This document shows positions 12,953-13,965 of a stretch of 13,965 nt of DNA, piece by piece; position 1 is the first letter of the stretch, and every line of letters starts with the position of its first letter. Both the position numbers and the translations under genes were made by a program. This DNA is from an uncultured Lachnospiraceae bacterium (GTDB lineage: Bacteria; Bacillota; Clostridia; Lachnospirales; Lachnospiraceae). Below the pieces are notes generated by a model that did no database searches, was not told where the DNA came from, and saw nothing but the letters and a program-made list of their open reading frames with translations. The stretch covers positions 1-13,965 of the forward strand of contig CAJUGG010000077.1 of the NCBI GenBank assembly GCA_910585995.1, in the 5' to 3' direction.

Positions 12953-13965
12953 TTAGGCAGTACCAGCAGGGCCAGTGACGCCACGAGGTATCGTAAGGTT
13001 AAGGATAAAATTGGGAGCAGTTCCAGTAATGGTTGCTGCTGCCGCGGAGCCAGGGGCACCTGTGGTGACTGTCCCTATGCTCAATGTTGGCGTAGCGCCT
13101 GTAGGGCCTGTGGCACCATTAGGTCCAGTTGAACCAGCTGGGCCGGTTGGGCCAGTCGGACCTGGCACGCCCTGAGGACCGGTTGGGCCGCTGGGGCCAG
13201 TTGGACCTGTGGGTCCGGTTGGACCGCTGGGGCCTGTCGGGCCTGGCACGCCCTGAGGACCAGTCGGGCCGCTGGGGCCTGTCGGGCCTGGCACACCCTG
13301 AGGACCGGTTGGGCCTGTGGGTCCGGTCGGGCCTGGCACGCCCTGAGGACCGGTTGGGCCTGTGGGTCCGGTCGGGCCTGGCACGCCCTGAGGGCCGGTC
13401 GGGCCTGTGGGACCTGTCGCTCCGGGTACGCCTTGAGGGCCGGTCGGACCAATGGGACCTATCGCTCCAGGGTCTCCTGCAGCTCCGGTCGGACCGGTTG
13501 CTCCTGGTACACCCTGGGGACCAACCGGACCAGTGGGACCAATCTCACCTGGCACACCCTGAGGACCTGTCGCTCCGGTAGCCCCCATCAGTCCGGGATC
13601 TCCGGCGGGTCCGGTTGGTCCAGTCGCTCCCATCAGTCCCTGCAGGCCCTGCGGACCTTGGGGACCCGTCGGACCTATAGCTCCGGGCACTCCTGTGGCA
13701 CCAGCCGGGCCGGTCGCTCCAGCAGGGCCGGCTACTCCGGTGGAACCTTGCGGACCCTGGATTCCCTGCAGCCCCTGAGGACCTGTCGGGCCTGTGGGAC
13801 CGGTCGCTCCGGTGGGGCCTGCGGCACCCATCATTCCGGCCGGACCTGTCGGGCCAGTGGCACCTGCAGAACCCATCGGGCCAGTCGGACCTGCAAGCCC
13901 CTGGACTCCCTGTAAGCCCTGTGGACCCTGGGGACCTGTCGGACCGACAGAACCGGCAGGACCCG
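12953..13965 (-). CDS. Collagen-like (G-X-Y) repeat protein, C-terminal part
   Basis: The frame is open to the right edge, so the N-terminus is missing; the ATG at 13876 is internal, since the G-X-Y pattern continues through it. About 290 residues are near-perfect Gly-X-Thr/Pro triplets (GPTGPTGPTGPQGVP and variants), which form a collagen-type triple helix. The final about 45 residues are non-collagenous (LSIGTVTTGAPGSAAAATIT, then APNFILNLTIPRG) and end in a short GVTGPAGTA. This last module is common in clostridial collagen-like proteins related to the BclA exosporium glycoproteins, where it usually precedes a globular C-terminal trimerisation domain. Here the stop comes instead, 4 bases before the terminator, so the globular domain is absent. 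Likely location is the spore surface or cell surface; Thr residues may be glycosylated. Confidence is high for the repeat type and low for location. Confidence 0.9.
   Translation of the reverse strand, partial: GPAGSVGPTGPQGPQGLQGVQGLAGPTGPMGSAGATGPTGPAGMMGAAGPTGATGPTGPTGPQGLQGIQGPQGSTGVAGPAGATGPAGATGVPGAIGPTGPQGPQGLQGLMGATGPTGPAGDPGLMGATGATGPQGVPGEIGPTGPVGPQGVPGATGPTGAAGDPGAIGPIGPTGPQGVPGATGPTGPTGPQGVPGPTGPTGPTGPQGVPGPTGPTGPTGPQGVPGPTGPSGPTGPQGVPGPTGPSGPTGPTGPTGPSGPTGPQGVPGPTGPTGPAGSTGPNGATGPTGATPTLSIGTVTTGAPGSAAAATITGTAPNFILNLTIPRGVTGPAGTA
13245..13424. repeat. 45-bp tandem repeats in the collagen-like gene
   Basis: The marker GGCACGCCCTGAGG (one copy GGCACACCCTGAGG) starts at 13245, 13290, 13335 and 13380, exactly 45 bases apart, coding 15-residue units of GPTGPTGPTGPQGVP type. 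Another copy lies at 13164, 81 bases before. Nearly identical DNA units show recent duplication, and the array length probably varies between strains. Confidence 0.85.

Noticed and set aside
13100..13965. Regularly spaced repeats that could suggest a CRISPR array
   Set aside because: The repeats are in frame, code for Gly-X-Y triplets with no unique spacers, and have a 45-bp period in one array only.

Overview
The window looks like a chromosome segment of a low-to-mid-GC gut Firmicute, most likely Lachnospiraceae (Blautia/Ruminococcus/Dorea-like). The basis is the AGGAGG ribosome sites, TTGnnn/TATAAT promoters, AraC-regulated sugar-uptake genes beside a GH31 glycosidase, an exosortase-K-like protein paired with a VIT/VWA protein, and a spore-surface-type collagen-like protein. 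No species is claimed. No RNA genes, CRISPR array, transposase or phage genes were seen.

Layout: (1) 1-2185, minus strand: a sugar ABC importer operon, in transcription order lipoprotein binding protein, permease 1 (broken by a one-base frameshift), and the first codons of permease 2. A divergent AraC regulator follows at 2409-3272, with a shared control region containing a perfect 10-bp inverted repeat. (2) 3530-5521, minus: a GH31 alpha-glycosidase with both catalytic Asp residues. A second AraC regulator is divergent from it at 5964-6860. (3) 6857-9626, minus: a VIT/VWA surface protein overlapping an exosortase-like membrane protease, probably enzyme and dedicated substrate. (4) 9807-12876, plus: three AT-rich genes: a nitrilase-fold protein with an N-terminal helical domain, a winged-helix protein, and an all-helical protein. 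(5) 12953-13965, minus: the C-terminal part of a collagen-like (G-X-Y) protein, separated from the previous operon by a bidirectional terminator.

Two long nested hairpin elements (3289-3410 and 5663-5856) flank the GH31 gene. They share an exact core in inverted orientation but have different outer arms, and the second has a 69-bp extra tip. The base composition around each element is strongly strand-skewed: G+T-rich on the plus strand near the first, C+A-rich near the second. The skew fades with distance, is the same on both sides of an element, and flips with element orientation. It cuts across three genes irrespective of coding strand. I regard this as the most unusual signal in the window.

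Other signals of interest are four CATCA copies at an exact 11-bp period between the VIT and nitrilase operons (an OmpR/PhoB-type response-regulator signature), a possible operator just after a strong internal promoter in the nitrilase operon, and the nitrilase three-gene cassette itself, which resembles an uncharacterised accessory (possibly defence) system.
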